In this document: positions 1 through 11,423 of the stretch, piece by piece
How positions within the stretch are numbered: position 1 is the first letter of the stretch
How the letters are laid out: the number at the start of each line of letters is the position of its first letter
From: Cudoniella acicularis
Lineage: Eukaryota; Ascomycota; Leotiomycetes; Helotiales; Helotiaceae
Assembly: GCA_013054445.1 (NCBI GenBank)
Contig: JAAMPI010000210.1
Span: 1-51,737, forward strand
Length of the DNA: 51,737 nucleotides
Reading direction: 5' to 3'
Notes under the pieces: generated by a model
What the model was told of the DNA's origin: nothing
Seen by the model: the letters and a program-made list of their open reading frames with translations, nothing else
Database searches by the model: none
Made by a program: the position numbers and the translations under genes

Positions 1-82
1 ATAGACGACTGCTCCTCGACTCCATTTCCCTCTATTCTTCTTCTACGCTGCACATAAACCCCCTTTCCTCCCTCCAAATAAT

Positions 83-1560
83 CTAGAAAAGCTCCGCCTC
101 AATCAGCCCCTCTTGCCCCTCCACCACCTCCCAAACTTTCACAATCTTCAACCCCACACTGCCCAATAATTCCCTCCACTGGCTCTCAGTCCTCTCCTTG
201 GCAGCATTGCATGCCATCATTACCATATCCGTTCTTGTCGCATCGCACGAAGCGCCCTCGTTTGGAATCACGAAATCTTGGATTAAGAGTTTGGAGTAGT
301 CTTTTTGCATTGCTGCGGCTTGATTTTTGAGGATTTGGCGAGAGTCGCTGTCGTTCCAGTCGTGCAGGATTTTGGATAGGTAGTATGCTCTTGCTCCTGT
401 TCGCTCAATCAATATACAATTTAACTGAACGCGAGGAAGGGTGAAGCGTACCAAGAATTGGTTGTGGTGTGAAGAAATCGTATGCCATGGCTTGCAGGCC
501 TTCTGTCTCGCCAAGCTCATGCCTCTTCATGACAGCCGGTAAGTCTTGCAGCACCAGGTTCCCCTTCCCATGGCAGCGTTTTCCAAAGCTCTTCAAGTCA
601 GACCCCACGTTCCCTCCAACATCAACCAGTAGTATTTCTTCCTTTCCTTCTTTCAAACCAGCAATCAGTCGCTCTTCAACGGGATAAACATCAATCCATG
701 TTCTGGGGGCTTTATGGCGGCTTTTTAACAATGCCTTGAAGCCCGCGAGAACAGATGGGCGTTCTTGCATCCATGGGAAGAGCTTGAGAGGCGTTTGGTG
801 AGTGAATTGGAAGGCAGTGTCATTTGGATTCTCGGGGTTCACGTATTTTGTGCGTGCGAGGTACGCGGGGAGGTGTTGGAAGATTGGAGCGACGACTTCA
901 AAACTATGTGGATGGGTTAATATGTTGGTTTCAAAGGAATGTTTTGTTTGGATGTTGAGGGCATACCTGTGCTTCATTCCAGATTTCATGTTTGGATTCA
1001 CAAGGGCACTTGAAATCGAAGTTGATGTGAACAAGTCTGCGCCACTCTCTCCGATTATGTCCATTGCAGCAAGATGCCTCATAATTCTCCCTGTGTAGAA
1101 GTCAGCTTCTTCCACTTGCACACATAGAAAGAAGAATCTTACCAACCAATATCGCATCAGCACCGGTTTTGCTTGAAACTTCCGCGACGCTTATCGGTTC
1201 ATCTGACAGCAACTCGAATATTCCCAGGTCCAGAGAGACTTTGATTGCGGCATTTCGAGCGGGCTAGAGCATGTCAATGATAACAAACCCGAATGCTTGG
1301 ACATTTTTTCTTTGACATACCTCCGCATGTCGAATTCTTTGGAGCGCGTCCTCCGGGGCTTCAAGAGCCGATGTGAGGGCCCGACTGAGCTTGAGAAGCT
1401 TTGATCTCACCTTCGAATCGCCTCCAAGATACGATTCTCGAGATGTGTGAATAGCATTGATAAGAGTCAGGACTTCATCTGAGGGCGGTGTGATCGTCGA
1501 AATCTCCTGTACTGCAGTGAAACCGTTCGTCAAAGGTGAAGTTTTGATATCTGAAGTCAT
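83..1560 (-). CDS. SAM-dependent O-methyltransferase (plant/fungal small-molecule type)
   Basis: Five exons join to 416 residues: 1560-1321, 1263-1143, 1090-967, 903-452 and 396-83, with four GT-AG introns of 52-63 bp. The N-terminal half has the winged-helix/dimerisation look of the family (LVGRIMRHLAAMDII near residue 120). The SAM-binding glycine motif LLVDVGGNVG lies near residue 254. The C-terminal ILHDWND motif near residue 323 carries the His that is the general base in plant-type O-methyltransferases. The family methylates hydroxyl groups of aromatic or polyketide metabolites in the cytosol; the substrate here is unknown. The reading frame is intact. No polyketide synthase, NRPS or P450 is visible nearby, so membership of a metabolite cluster is not supported. 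The ATG at 1560 is the only one in frame before the first intron that leaves a full N-terminal domain. Confidence 0.9.
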
Positions 1561-3739
1561 TCTGAACTTTGAGCCTTGAGGTTGGCTGTCTGCGAACGTG
1601 AGAAATTAGCCTCCTCGCTTTTAAGTGGATTGTTCAAAGCGAAACGTTGGGGTGTAAGGACTCGGTATCTTCTCTAGACCCCTAAAGTCGGTCTGGTAAA
1701 TATCCGGAAGGTAGGCTGCAATGCACTGCACCTCTGTTGTCTTGGTATCCACTAGCCAGGGCCTCGGTGATGGGCACTCAGCGAATCAGGTCAGTGAGAC
1801 ATCTCCGTGGTTTCTTCAGCGCTAGGTGGTTATTGGGTATGGTGGCTGAGATGTAGTGCGCACCTGATCGCTCGGTGATGAGAATGCACCGCCAGGCTCT
1901 TTTGTGAGGAGATCGATCATGTGAGAATATGAGCAAGCAGCTTTCGCGCTTCCAAGGTGAGGGGATCTAAAATATTACCGGGACTAAAGTCTTGGGGCAA
2001 AAAAAAGTATCTTCATCACAGCCAGTTGCACATCCCATCAGTGAATGCAACTGTGTCTGTAGCGTTCACAAGGTAGTCTTTTTCTCTGCAACAGAGAATC
2101 GTAAAATGTGCAGTCTATCTGAGACTACCAGGCACTATCTCTTCAAGAATAAAATGAGCCAGCACTCTCTCATTCAAGTTGCTCGACTAGCGATGCCAGC
2201 TGTAACAACAAGACTTGAAGTTTATTGGTAACCCCGCGAATTCACCCCAATCCGTACGTAGCGGGATCAGATAGAGATATGAGGCTCCGCAGCCTCGATT
2301 CTGCTAGTCTGCATGTTGACGGGAACCCAGAACGCAAATCCATGCGTACAAGGGGGTCTTGTGCCGCTGTGGCCCAGCCTTGTGGTCTATGGGATAGCTC
2401 TTAGCTTTGGGGGATTCTGAGACCGGCTGCAGTAAAAGTCATCATTTCAAAACGGCGGATGCTTGGTTGAACCTTTCTGAGCTGAAATATACCAGTCCAG
2501 TCCATACAAAGCCACACAACAAGCAACCGCAAACGAGCACGTCAATCAATCTTGGGCGGCGCCTATATTCATTCAAAGAGCGTAAAAAAGACAGGACGAA
2601 TATGGCAAAATGAGGAATTCCGCGCACGGTCGAAGGCTGGAAGTTTGAAATGAGAAAATATTGAGAGTTCGAACCTCTCTGGCGCGCGAGAAGACAGTCG
2701 CATAGGTTTCTAAGAAACTTCACGACTCAAATATCAGGAGGGCGTGACTACAGGCATTTTCGAAGATACTCATGGTTGAAATCAGCTAGAATGGGAAGGT
2801 TGAGAAAAGGGATGAAAAAAACATGGTCGTCGTCCGGAAGGTAAACCGGCCGGATTTACCTTTCCCCGGTCTGACAACCTGGTGGAAACTTGGATTTCTC
2901 CCCTCCTCAAATCGAACATCGAACACAAGCGACCATCCTATTCCCGCACCTCGAAACAATGAGAACTTGCATTTCTCTTTGGCATCCAATAACAGCTCCT
3001 CTGAGAATCCTTCCTGCTAAGGTTCGCGGCCTCGCACTAGACTCGAACATCTGAACATCTTCGACAGCGACCATGCCATTGCTCCTAACCGCCAACGCAC
3101 TTTCAACACCTTCCAGGACTCTATACGGATGAGCCCGAGCATAAGGTCAGGATTACTCTCTCGAAACCGACCCTAGCGACAATATGTTCAGTGCTTTGCA
3201 CCCTCGCAGGTTCTTAACCATACGATTTGGCATTCCACGAACAATCCCTCCTCGTTACCCGAATACCTCCGACTTCTCTGAATCCTCGACATCACTACCT
3301 CTGTACGAGTAAAACTCTTTTTATAAAGGCACATCAAATATATGGAAGGCAATATTCTGGACGACCAACGCAAATATTCGCGTTGGAGCACTTCTACACC
3401 TCCGTATAGCCCACTAGCTGGCTTACAACCGAGGAATATTGCACAACAAAGAGGAGATATCTCGACTACTGCGAGAATTCAAAATATTTTGCTACAATTC
3501 GCTACAAAGGGGCGTGTAACACTTTCCAATCCCTCTCCATGGCGATTTATACCCGCAACGCCATATAAATTCTTTAAAGCCACTCTGCGCTTTCCAACGC
3601 CTTACAGATGCAACCGAACTGTCGTCACGAAAATGCCACTCAAAAACGCCGACGATGCCTCGCTATGCTAGAAATCAAACCCGCTTCCATAAATCCATAA
3701 TAATCGACTTCCTCATTCTGCTCTGGTCAATGTGTCATC
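1561..3739. other. intergenic spacer, no supported gene
   Basis: This 2.2-kb stretch lies between the start of the O-methyltransferase gene and the 3' end of the protease-like gene, both on the minus strand. The reading frames inside it are under 110 codons, overlap each other on both strands and have no recognisable motif. It should contain the O-methyltransferase promoter just above 1560. I see no RNA gene or long repeat. Confidence 0.6.
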
Positions 3740-6280
3740 CTATTGGGATGGGGGCACATAGCCTGGGAGGGACGTGTCCACGGTGACGTCCGACATGGCA
3801 TCGGCCGTAAAAGCGACAGTCTGAAGTCTGTCCCGGGGCATACTTCCATCTTTGTTCACGGAGGAGCCATCAACACACTTTCCGCTTCCCCAGGTTGTGT
3901 TGGCAACCCGACCCCATAGGGAAGAAATGTCGAAAAGGTCGATTGGTTGGTAATACAATCGACAATTAGCGGCTTCGTATATAAATTGCAGAGGGAGGTC
4001 TGATGTGTCAGAAGTGTTGAAGCCGCTCCTCAGATTGAACCGGGCACCATTTTGAATATCAATTGGGAATGGTGGGTCGTCTGTGGACACATTATACTCC
4101 ATGTCGATGTTGTAGTCTGGAAACTGCGTGTTGTTCTTGGCGTATATATCTTTGACACCGGGCGCCAGCAACTCCTTGACTACACCTTGTATCTGACCAT
4201 AGCTCATCACCTGGGTACTGCTCTGGAGTTAGTGATAAGCTTTGGGTATCACCGATTTATTAACGTACCCTTTGCTTCCGGTCACGCCTTGCATAGGACC
4301 TGCCTTTGGAAGACCACCAACTGCGATGCTTCGAACACCTCCTTGTGCCTTCATCAGCTGGGCGAAGACTGCGCACGTCGACCCGCATCCTCCATCGTGC
4401 AGGATAACAATGTTGTCCGAGGAAAAGACTTGGTCTGGTGTGCTCCCCGATTGCCTTCCATCTGGCGGTGGCGAGCTCCCTCCTCGCGCGAGAGTTGTGA
4501 AATTGTCGCCATTAATCTCATCAGGGCCCACCCAGTCTTTGTATGTCGCGAATGGCTGCAGATTCACATCTTTCTGATACCCGACTTCGTATTCATCTAT
4601 GGTATCTGTATTGTTTAGCGTGGCGATCGCACTAGCAACGTCGCTAATAAAGTCTACCATGGGGGTATAACGGAGTCGACTGGCATCGAATGGCGTGATC
4701 GTTGGGAAGAATTCCACAAAAGCATCATTTCCATCCCCGACGTTTCCTCCGCCATCACCTCGCAAATCGACAATTATTCGGGTTTTATTGGCAGCCTTGC
4801 ATGTATCCAAGAATTTCCTGATTGTGATGGCGCTGGTTCCCTCGTCATCTTCGAAATCACTAATGTCCAAAACAGCCACGTCTGAGTCGCTCAAGAAGTA
4901 ACCCATGACAGCACCACGAACATCTGCCACCACAGGGGTAGGATAGCCCGTCTTTGCTGGAGCCGATGAGGGTGCCACGGTCGCAGTGGCTTGCCGGGCT
5001 CTAAGTGCTGTCGCGGATGGAGTTGCACTTTGTGGCACAACGAATTTGTTGTATGCTGCTTCTCCATTGTCGACACCACTGAACTGGGTACCCCCTAATA
5101 TATAAGCAAAGTTATTGCTGGTCCCGTTTGTACCGTTCTGGAAGCTATAAGTAATGGTGTCCTCCGAGAACCCAGGAACCCAGGCTGCTCCCGAATACCC
5201 AGATCCACCTGGACTCGAAAGTGGATACGACTCGACGGCAAGATTAAATACGGTATTGGGATCCAGGTAAGCTCTTTGATACATCCCAACACGCAACAGG
5301 TAGTCTGCTGCTGGCTCATTATTGATCGTCTCCAATGGAGAGGGTGTCCATCCCAGGGATGATCCTGATTTGTACCATTGTGTGATATCAGCTAGACACT
5401 GTTAGCAAGTGCTTTAATCTTGGATCGGCATGCATAATACTCACAAACAGTATACTGCTGAGGAATACTTTCTCCGTCCAGTGACAGGGAAGCCGAAGCT
5501 GGAAGTCCGAGATTGAAGTTGAACAGATTTGTCAATGGTGCTCCCAGATTAGAGTGGAAGTCACGAGGAAGAACGTTTATCAGAAGATACACATGCGTCT
5601 CGAATTCCCACTCGCTTTTGTAAGTTCCCGACTGGATGTTCTGGGATATCTGTGAGAGTCCACCGAACAAGTCGACGCCGTGCATCGTGTATCCCTGTGG
5701 TGGGTTTTTGAGATAAGACGAAGTGCTTTGGAGCTGGACAAAAGGCGTAATCCAATCGATAAAAGCGTGTGCTCGGTCTTTGTCCAACGGGATTGATTCA
5801 AGGCATGCTGCTGCTAGCGAAGGAGTCAGGAAAACCGTTGATCCAGCTAGACACGGTCAGCATTTGAAGAATATTTTTGGGCGCGCAGGAGTTTCTACTT
5901 GGGGCTGCTTGCTGGCTGCTGCTAACTACAGCGCATGGCTCTACAGATGGTTGGGTGGGTTGCACCGATGTCGCAGCAGCTTGAGATGTTATTTGACTCG
6001 GCTGCACCGATGTTGCANCAGCTTGAGATGTTATTTGACTTGGCTCTACCGATGTTGCAGCCGATTGAGATATTTGACTTGGTAGCGCCGGTGATACCAC
6101 TATCGATGATGTTTCTATTGATGATGCTGCTGGTGGTGGTGCTACCGATGATGCCGAATTTGATGGTGTTTCTATTAATGACATTGCTGCTGCTTGTCTT
6201 CGACCCACAGCGTTCATTCGAGCGTCCGCGGAACCAGCGAGTGCCAGCCCGAAGGCAACTATGCTACTAGCAATATGCAT
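3740..6280 (-). CDS. secreted S41-family (tail-specific/CPAF-like) peptidase
   Basis: Four exons, 6280-5899, 5846-5445, 5391-4269 and 4202-3740, join to 789 residues. The N-terminus has a signal peptide ending near residue 20 (hydrophobic core IVAFGLALAG). A Ser/Thr/Pro-rich linker with 14-residue repeats follows, then the catalytic region. VDLRGDGGGN is the S41-type beta-strand motif. GGCGSTCAVF near residue 600 holds the expected nucleophilic Ser, as in fungal S41 proteins such as UstP of the ustiloxin cluster. The acceptor of the last intron is placed at 4203 because the nearer AG would create a stop. One base in the linker (6018) is an N. Substrate is unknown; the signal peptide suggests action outside the cell or in the secretory pathway. 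Confidence 0.88.
5962..6080. repeat. 42-bp in-frame tandem repeat in the protease linker
   Basis: Two near-identical 42-bp units (5962-6003 and 6004-6045) and a shortened, diverged third unit encode repeats of the type ATSVQPSQITSQA. The ambiguous base at 6018 is in the second unit, as expected if the assembler could not settle the repeat. Copy number may be wrong in the assembly or may vary between strains. Confidence 0.8.
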
Positions 6281-7812
6281 GGTGAATAAAATAAAAAAAG
6301 GTTTAGAACCTGGGTAATGTATGTATGAGTGTGTGTGTGATGCGCATTCTTTTTTTCATGAGGTATAATAAATGTAAAAACAAGACATTTTATTTCTATC
6401 CTTTATCTCTCTCTCCCTTTTATTAGACATACTACCCCGAGAATTTGCCAACAAAAAGTCAACAAAGCAAACATTCAAACATTCCTCCCACCGTAACACA
6501 ACGACATATTATGATCTTTCAAGTGTATTTAGCCCATTCTCAAATCTTCTATTCACAGACCTCACTCATCCTGAGAACTATAAGCTCTAAGTATTATAAA
6601 GTGTTATAATATATATATAAAACTAGGCTTATGACTTTATTATAACTTCACAAAGAAAAGGTAAAAGAGAGGTTTGGTATAAAAAAAAGAGTGGGATAGT
6701 GTTAAGTGTATATAGATGCATAAATGCCTTTATAAAAGTTTTAAATTTTATTTTCTTAAGAAAACCCTTAAGAAGGGATTTTAGAAGTGCCGCTCTTGCC
6801 CATCACGAACAGCCCCTCTCGGCAACTCCAACCCCTGCCTACACACAGGCTTAAGATCTCACAAGCCAAATCATCCAAAATCATCCCGAACATCACATAA
6901 GGTTGTAGAACGAAGCAACAGCTTACACCAGCCACTTACGTATGTAGGTGGCTTACGACGACTTTTCTGCACATGCTTCTTCGGGTTAAGGTTGTGTCCC
7001 TTTCCATTTCCATTCTAACTTGTGCTTGTGGTTTTCTTCTTGGTACCAAGTACTATGCTATATACTTTTGTGCATACATACAGATGTTGTAGTACTTCCT
7101 ATAATCAGAAGACATAGGTAGGGCGGGAGGGGCCTTGTTCATTGTCCCTGCTAATTTGAAGTTGATTCAAAATCCCGTTCCGATGTTCATCCATTGTTCC
7201 TCTTGAGTTGAACTTGAGCCAAAGTCCCGTTCCGATGGAAGACAAAAACTTCCTTTCCGCAATTACCGTTTTGAACGATCTCGGGATTTTCGTGCTGATC
7301 AACGGTCTTTCGGCTTTATTGTGTGAGGCTGTGAGCGTTGGACACACATGCACGCACGATATAGAGCGGGGGAAAGGTGAAGGGTTCGGGGATCGAGGGA
7401 TCGAGGTAGAGTGGAGTTGCGAGCTTGTGATCCCCACGGGGATCTTTCGTGGTGATGGATGGAGGAGGGACAGGGAAGTGAAAGCGAGAAGGACTCTAAA
7501 TGAGAGATATCCAGGGTGCAGTAGGTATTATATGCAGGGAAGATTCTGTGCTGCTGTTCACAGGTAGTAGGGATGGTAGGAATTACCCGATTGATTAATC
7601 AATAAGATTACTCTACGTTTTCGGATATTTGGATATTTAGCTTGTTTTTGGTGACGGGCCCAGACTCGAACCCGGAGTCCCTAAGCCAGGTTCTCGGAAT
7701 AACAAACGCGCGTAAGCAAAGTAAATGCAAAATGAACCGTGATACTGAAGAAGTAAAGAAGCCGAGATCCGCGTAACACACGCGAATGACGCGAGAGTAC
7801 AAGTGCGAGCGA

Positions 7813-7834
7813 ATGGATGGATGGATGGATGGAT
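7813..7834. repeat. ATGG microsatellite
   Basis: About five and a half perfect copies of a 4-bp ATGG unit lie in a non-coding spacer. Confidence 0.9.
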
Positions 7835-10800
7835 AGGGCTATGTAATAGGACGTTGTAAATTGTTCTGTGGGGCAGGTAAGGTGTAGGTGCGATGGAGAG
7901 GCGTGGGGATGGAATGAGTGAGGATGGGAAAAACGCGAGATGCAATGGGTGTCTACATAGTGGCAGCGGTTGGTAACTCGACAGCTGTCATGATCATCTG
8001 CGCGGGGGAAACGTCATCCTTTGCAGATCCAAGGTTTGAAGAATGAATATGAAAGGAATTTTGAGTAATTGGACAGGTGTCTCATTCATTCACTCGATAT
8101 AGAAGGGTTTGTGGTTGTGATATAGGTGAATAAGTAACAGGTACTGGTCACTATTTCCCCTTGGCTTGAATGGCTTGATGCTGAAAATGGCTATAGCGCT
8201 AAGTAATGTGGTATGAGACTTCAATCCCAAGCCCACGTATAGCTAGACCGCTCTGCATATTTTCGATTCGATCACGCACGTTCCTCCACTTGGTAAGGTT
8301 ACAAACAAGATGAGAAACACAACAGTAGCAAGTAAGCAATGACAAAACGTAAACCTAGAAGCTTATTACGAAACAATTCCTTCCGACAGATGTTGTGTAA
8401 AGACTTCTTGAATCTTGAGTGCAACGCTGAGATGTAGCGCCGAGATACAACGCTCGTGCACAAGGTTGGGTTGGGTTGCAAGTTGAGGTTACAACGCTGA
8501 CCCGAAGTGCAACATACCTATTCTTTCCAGACACTTGTCTTTTAGAAACTTTGACAATAAGCAAGGCTGCAAGAGTGACACAACAGGTCACTATGGTGGA
8601 ATTCGACACGAATTTCTGAAGCATGGGATACCCTCCTTTGGCTTGCAGGTGAAGCGCTTGTTGGGGTGTGGATTTCGCGGACTCGAATGCACGAACAGGC
8701 GCTTTCGTGAATTAAAAGACCCCAATCAGCGAGACACCTGTAGAAATACCCCTGGCATTATCTGACTCGTAAAGTCGCACTGCGGAATTTATCATTTTCC
8801 CCTTGTCATGACGACCAATACGCCCCCAAAAGCACTTCAGCTTCTTTTGCGTGTGGCGCTGAGACAGTGGACTGATCTCTGCAACAGCCCCACGGACACA
8901 TCTTTTCGGATTTTTTTGGCGCCTGGAAAACTGGAAATATTCGACGATGCTGATTTTGATACTTGCCTTGACTTTTGACATATGCATATGCATGAGGCAT
9001 AAATGAGGTATAAGATGAGATGGAGAGATGATCTCGCATGGGGTGATTGGGCGCCGCGTTCAATTCGAGATTATTTTTGATGAGTTGACCCGCTCTGACT
9101 GAACTGTTCTACTGGTAGAGCTGTTTCAGGGAAGCCCTCGAATCGAAACTCGTTTCAAGTTTCAACTTGAACACTCGTTTCATGTAGGACCATCGTTCGC
9201 CTCGGTAGAGTAAAGGAGCCTTAAGGAGGGAGCCTCTTCGGTTATCTGAAGTTGATTCAAGGTTGCCCTGAGCCCCCTCTCTGCATTACCGATGCCGACT
9301 CGGCGAGCACAACATCGGAAAAAGTCAAGTACGGAGTACATCTGACTGCGTCTCTATTCTCAGAGATGACGCGTCCGTGTACTGGGGGGATCCGATTGGG
9401 GCAGCATGTGTTGTGCGTTGGAAGTTGCAGAACGGGAGAACTTTCGGAAGAGGACCAGCAAAATCCTTTGAGAAATCCTTTTCAATCGACTTTGCCAGCA
9501 CGTCAATTTTTCTCAACCTTAGTCTCCTACCTCTGAGCTTGTGCCTGTGTCATTGAATGCGTTACATAGCCGGTATAGCGTCTGTGCACGTTGAGCCACT
9601 GGCGGTAGAAATTTCCGAGTTCCAAAGCCCCAAAGCCCAAAACGGAACCCGAATATAAAATGCTCTTCCAACGGTGGTTCAGCTGGCGATCCCTCGTGGT
9701 GATGATGTGCTTTTTGTTCCGAAGGGGCACCCTGGGGACGATGGTGGCTGGACCACTGCCGACCATCCCCTGAAGGCACAGGGCTCAGGGGCACAGGGGC
9801 ACAGGGGAACATCGTGTCTGATGCGCGGGATGCTGCTGTGTTGTTGCAAGAGTGAAGCTTCTTGGCCCATCGTTAGGTCCACGTGATGAGCGAACGGAGT
9901 TGGGACGATGTAGTGAGACGTGGCGAGGCTTGAGAGTCGGCCTAGGACCTTGGTAGTTGGTAGTTGTTACTGCAGCAGTTGGCATTTGCAATGGCCTGTT
10001 GTGGCCTCAACTCGTACTTTGCAGTAGCCGGCGCAATGGAATTATTGGAAACCGGATCGCTGAGGCGTCTGAGACTCTGAGAGGTTGAGTACAGTAGTCG
10101 AGGTAGGTACAGTAAAGTAACCTACAGTACTGTACAGAGGTGATCTGCAGCCGTCTGGCAGTGTCCAAGATGCCATCATACCACCAGAGCCTCCGTCTCG
10201 AAGGCAAAACGAGCCGGCCGATGTTAGTGGCAGTCGCTAAACTGCCTGCTTCAGGGGTATTTTGTGAATTCAGGGGGGGGATGGATACGCCCAAAATAGG
10301 CAGGAAAATCGAGATACCCCCGTAGATCGCGGCTTCGCCCCTGCTCGCAGTGCTTCTTCCATGCTTTCCCTGCCTCTTCTTGCTGCTGCCGCTGCCCCTG
10401 CTCCATCATGTGCCACGGACGCTTCCCAAGATCGTCACATCATCCCCAGGGCTCATGGATCCATCCCTCCCCCATCCCCATCTCCACGAGCCTCAGCTGC
10501 TGCGTCCGGCTGCATGTACGGTGCTGTAAACACCAGGCATGGCCGGCGAGAACTCGGAATTCTTCTCGATCCAGCTGCCAGCTGCCAGCTGCCCACGCGC
10601 GACCTGCTAACCTTAATCCGTACAGCTACATCTCCAGTAGCAGTTCGAAGCAGCCCAGTAGCCCCGCCATCCAGCGCCGTCTCGTATTCTCTGGCCCCGC
10701 CCGCCCGCCGTCCCCCAAGGCCTGGCGCGCATGGCTCTTCTCGCCGACGCCAGAGATGCCCACCACTTACCGCCTGGTGCTGTGGTTGTTCTGTGGTGCG

Positions 10801-10980
10801 GTATGGTGATCAGTCTGAGAATGCAAGTTTCTACGTGAATTCGCCCAAGCCCGTTCCGACTTCCCGAACGTTCAATGTTCGTTGTGTGTCACTGGGACCA
10901 AAGCTGCGCGAGACGACAAGGTACATGGACTGAGCACTGAGGAGAGGGTTGCAAAAAGCTATTAACTGCGACTACCACGA

Positions 10981-11028
10981 CAAATCCAAATCCAAATCCA
11001 AATCCAACTCCAACTCCAACTCCAACTC
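10981..11028. repeat. hexanucleotide microsatellite (AAATCC then AACTCC)
   Basis: Four copies of a 6-bp CAAATC-phase unit change by one base into four copies of CAACTC. The block sits about 400 bp upstream of the start codon at 11424, probably in its promoter or 5' leader. Confidence 0.85.
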
Positions 11029-11423
11029 GCGCTTCTTCTCTCGCCCTTTTACTTTATTCCCCACCCCAAGCCTGAACTGTGGGCCACTACTGATTTAATC
11101 TTTCCCTCCTGTCTGTCTCAACTTGTCTATCCGCTCTTTTCCTTTTTGCTGCCCCCGGGCCTGCCACTACCATTGACCTGACGGAAACTATGCTCGCTCT
11201 GCCGGCAACGCCTCAACAATCGCAATAACGAATCTTCCTTCCAGGCGTCTTTGACAGCTGCTTCTTGGGCCTTTCCAGCCTGCGGGACGAAAGCCCGCTT
11301 CCACACTCGTTATATCTGCTGCTTGACGTGGTTGGATGCACGAGCAGAGCTTCGAGCATCTAATTGCTCGGCATAACGCCAGACTGGGGCTCTTCCAGCT
11401 TTGAGCCTTCGCCTCCGCTCGTC

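Larger units (their letters stand above)
6281..11423. other. 5.1-kb intergenic spacer
   Basis: I find no supported gene here. 6300-6780 is AT-rich and 10350-11420 is C-rich with CT tracts typical of a fungal promoter and 5' leader for the gene starting at 11424. Reading frames up to 190 codons occur (for example 10361-10933), but they are low-complexity and overlap others on the same bases. Simple repeats occur at 7813-7834, 9778-9808 (GGGGCACA-like) and 10981-11028. A box-B-like tRNA fragment at about 7650-7680 is discussed under rejected items. Confidence 0.6.

Noticed and set aside
2655..2700. GTTCGAACCTCTC on the plus strand, resembling a tRNA T-loop
   Set aside because: It lacks the conserved C after the loop and has no D-arm or acceptor stem. 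It is just a short palindrome around TTCGAA.
7650..7720. Possible minus-strand tRNA: GGGTTCGAGTC box B followed by CCCGTCACCA
   Set aside because: The T-stem has a mismatch, no 5' strand complementary to the putative acceptor end is found at the right distance, and the A box is poor. At most a tRNA-like relic.
10361..10933. 190-codon open frame rich in Ala/Pro/Ser
   Set aside because: Low-complexity C-rich promoter sequence open in several frames, with no motif and no neighbour exon to join.
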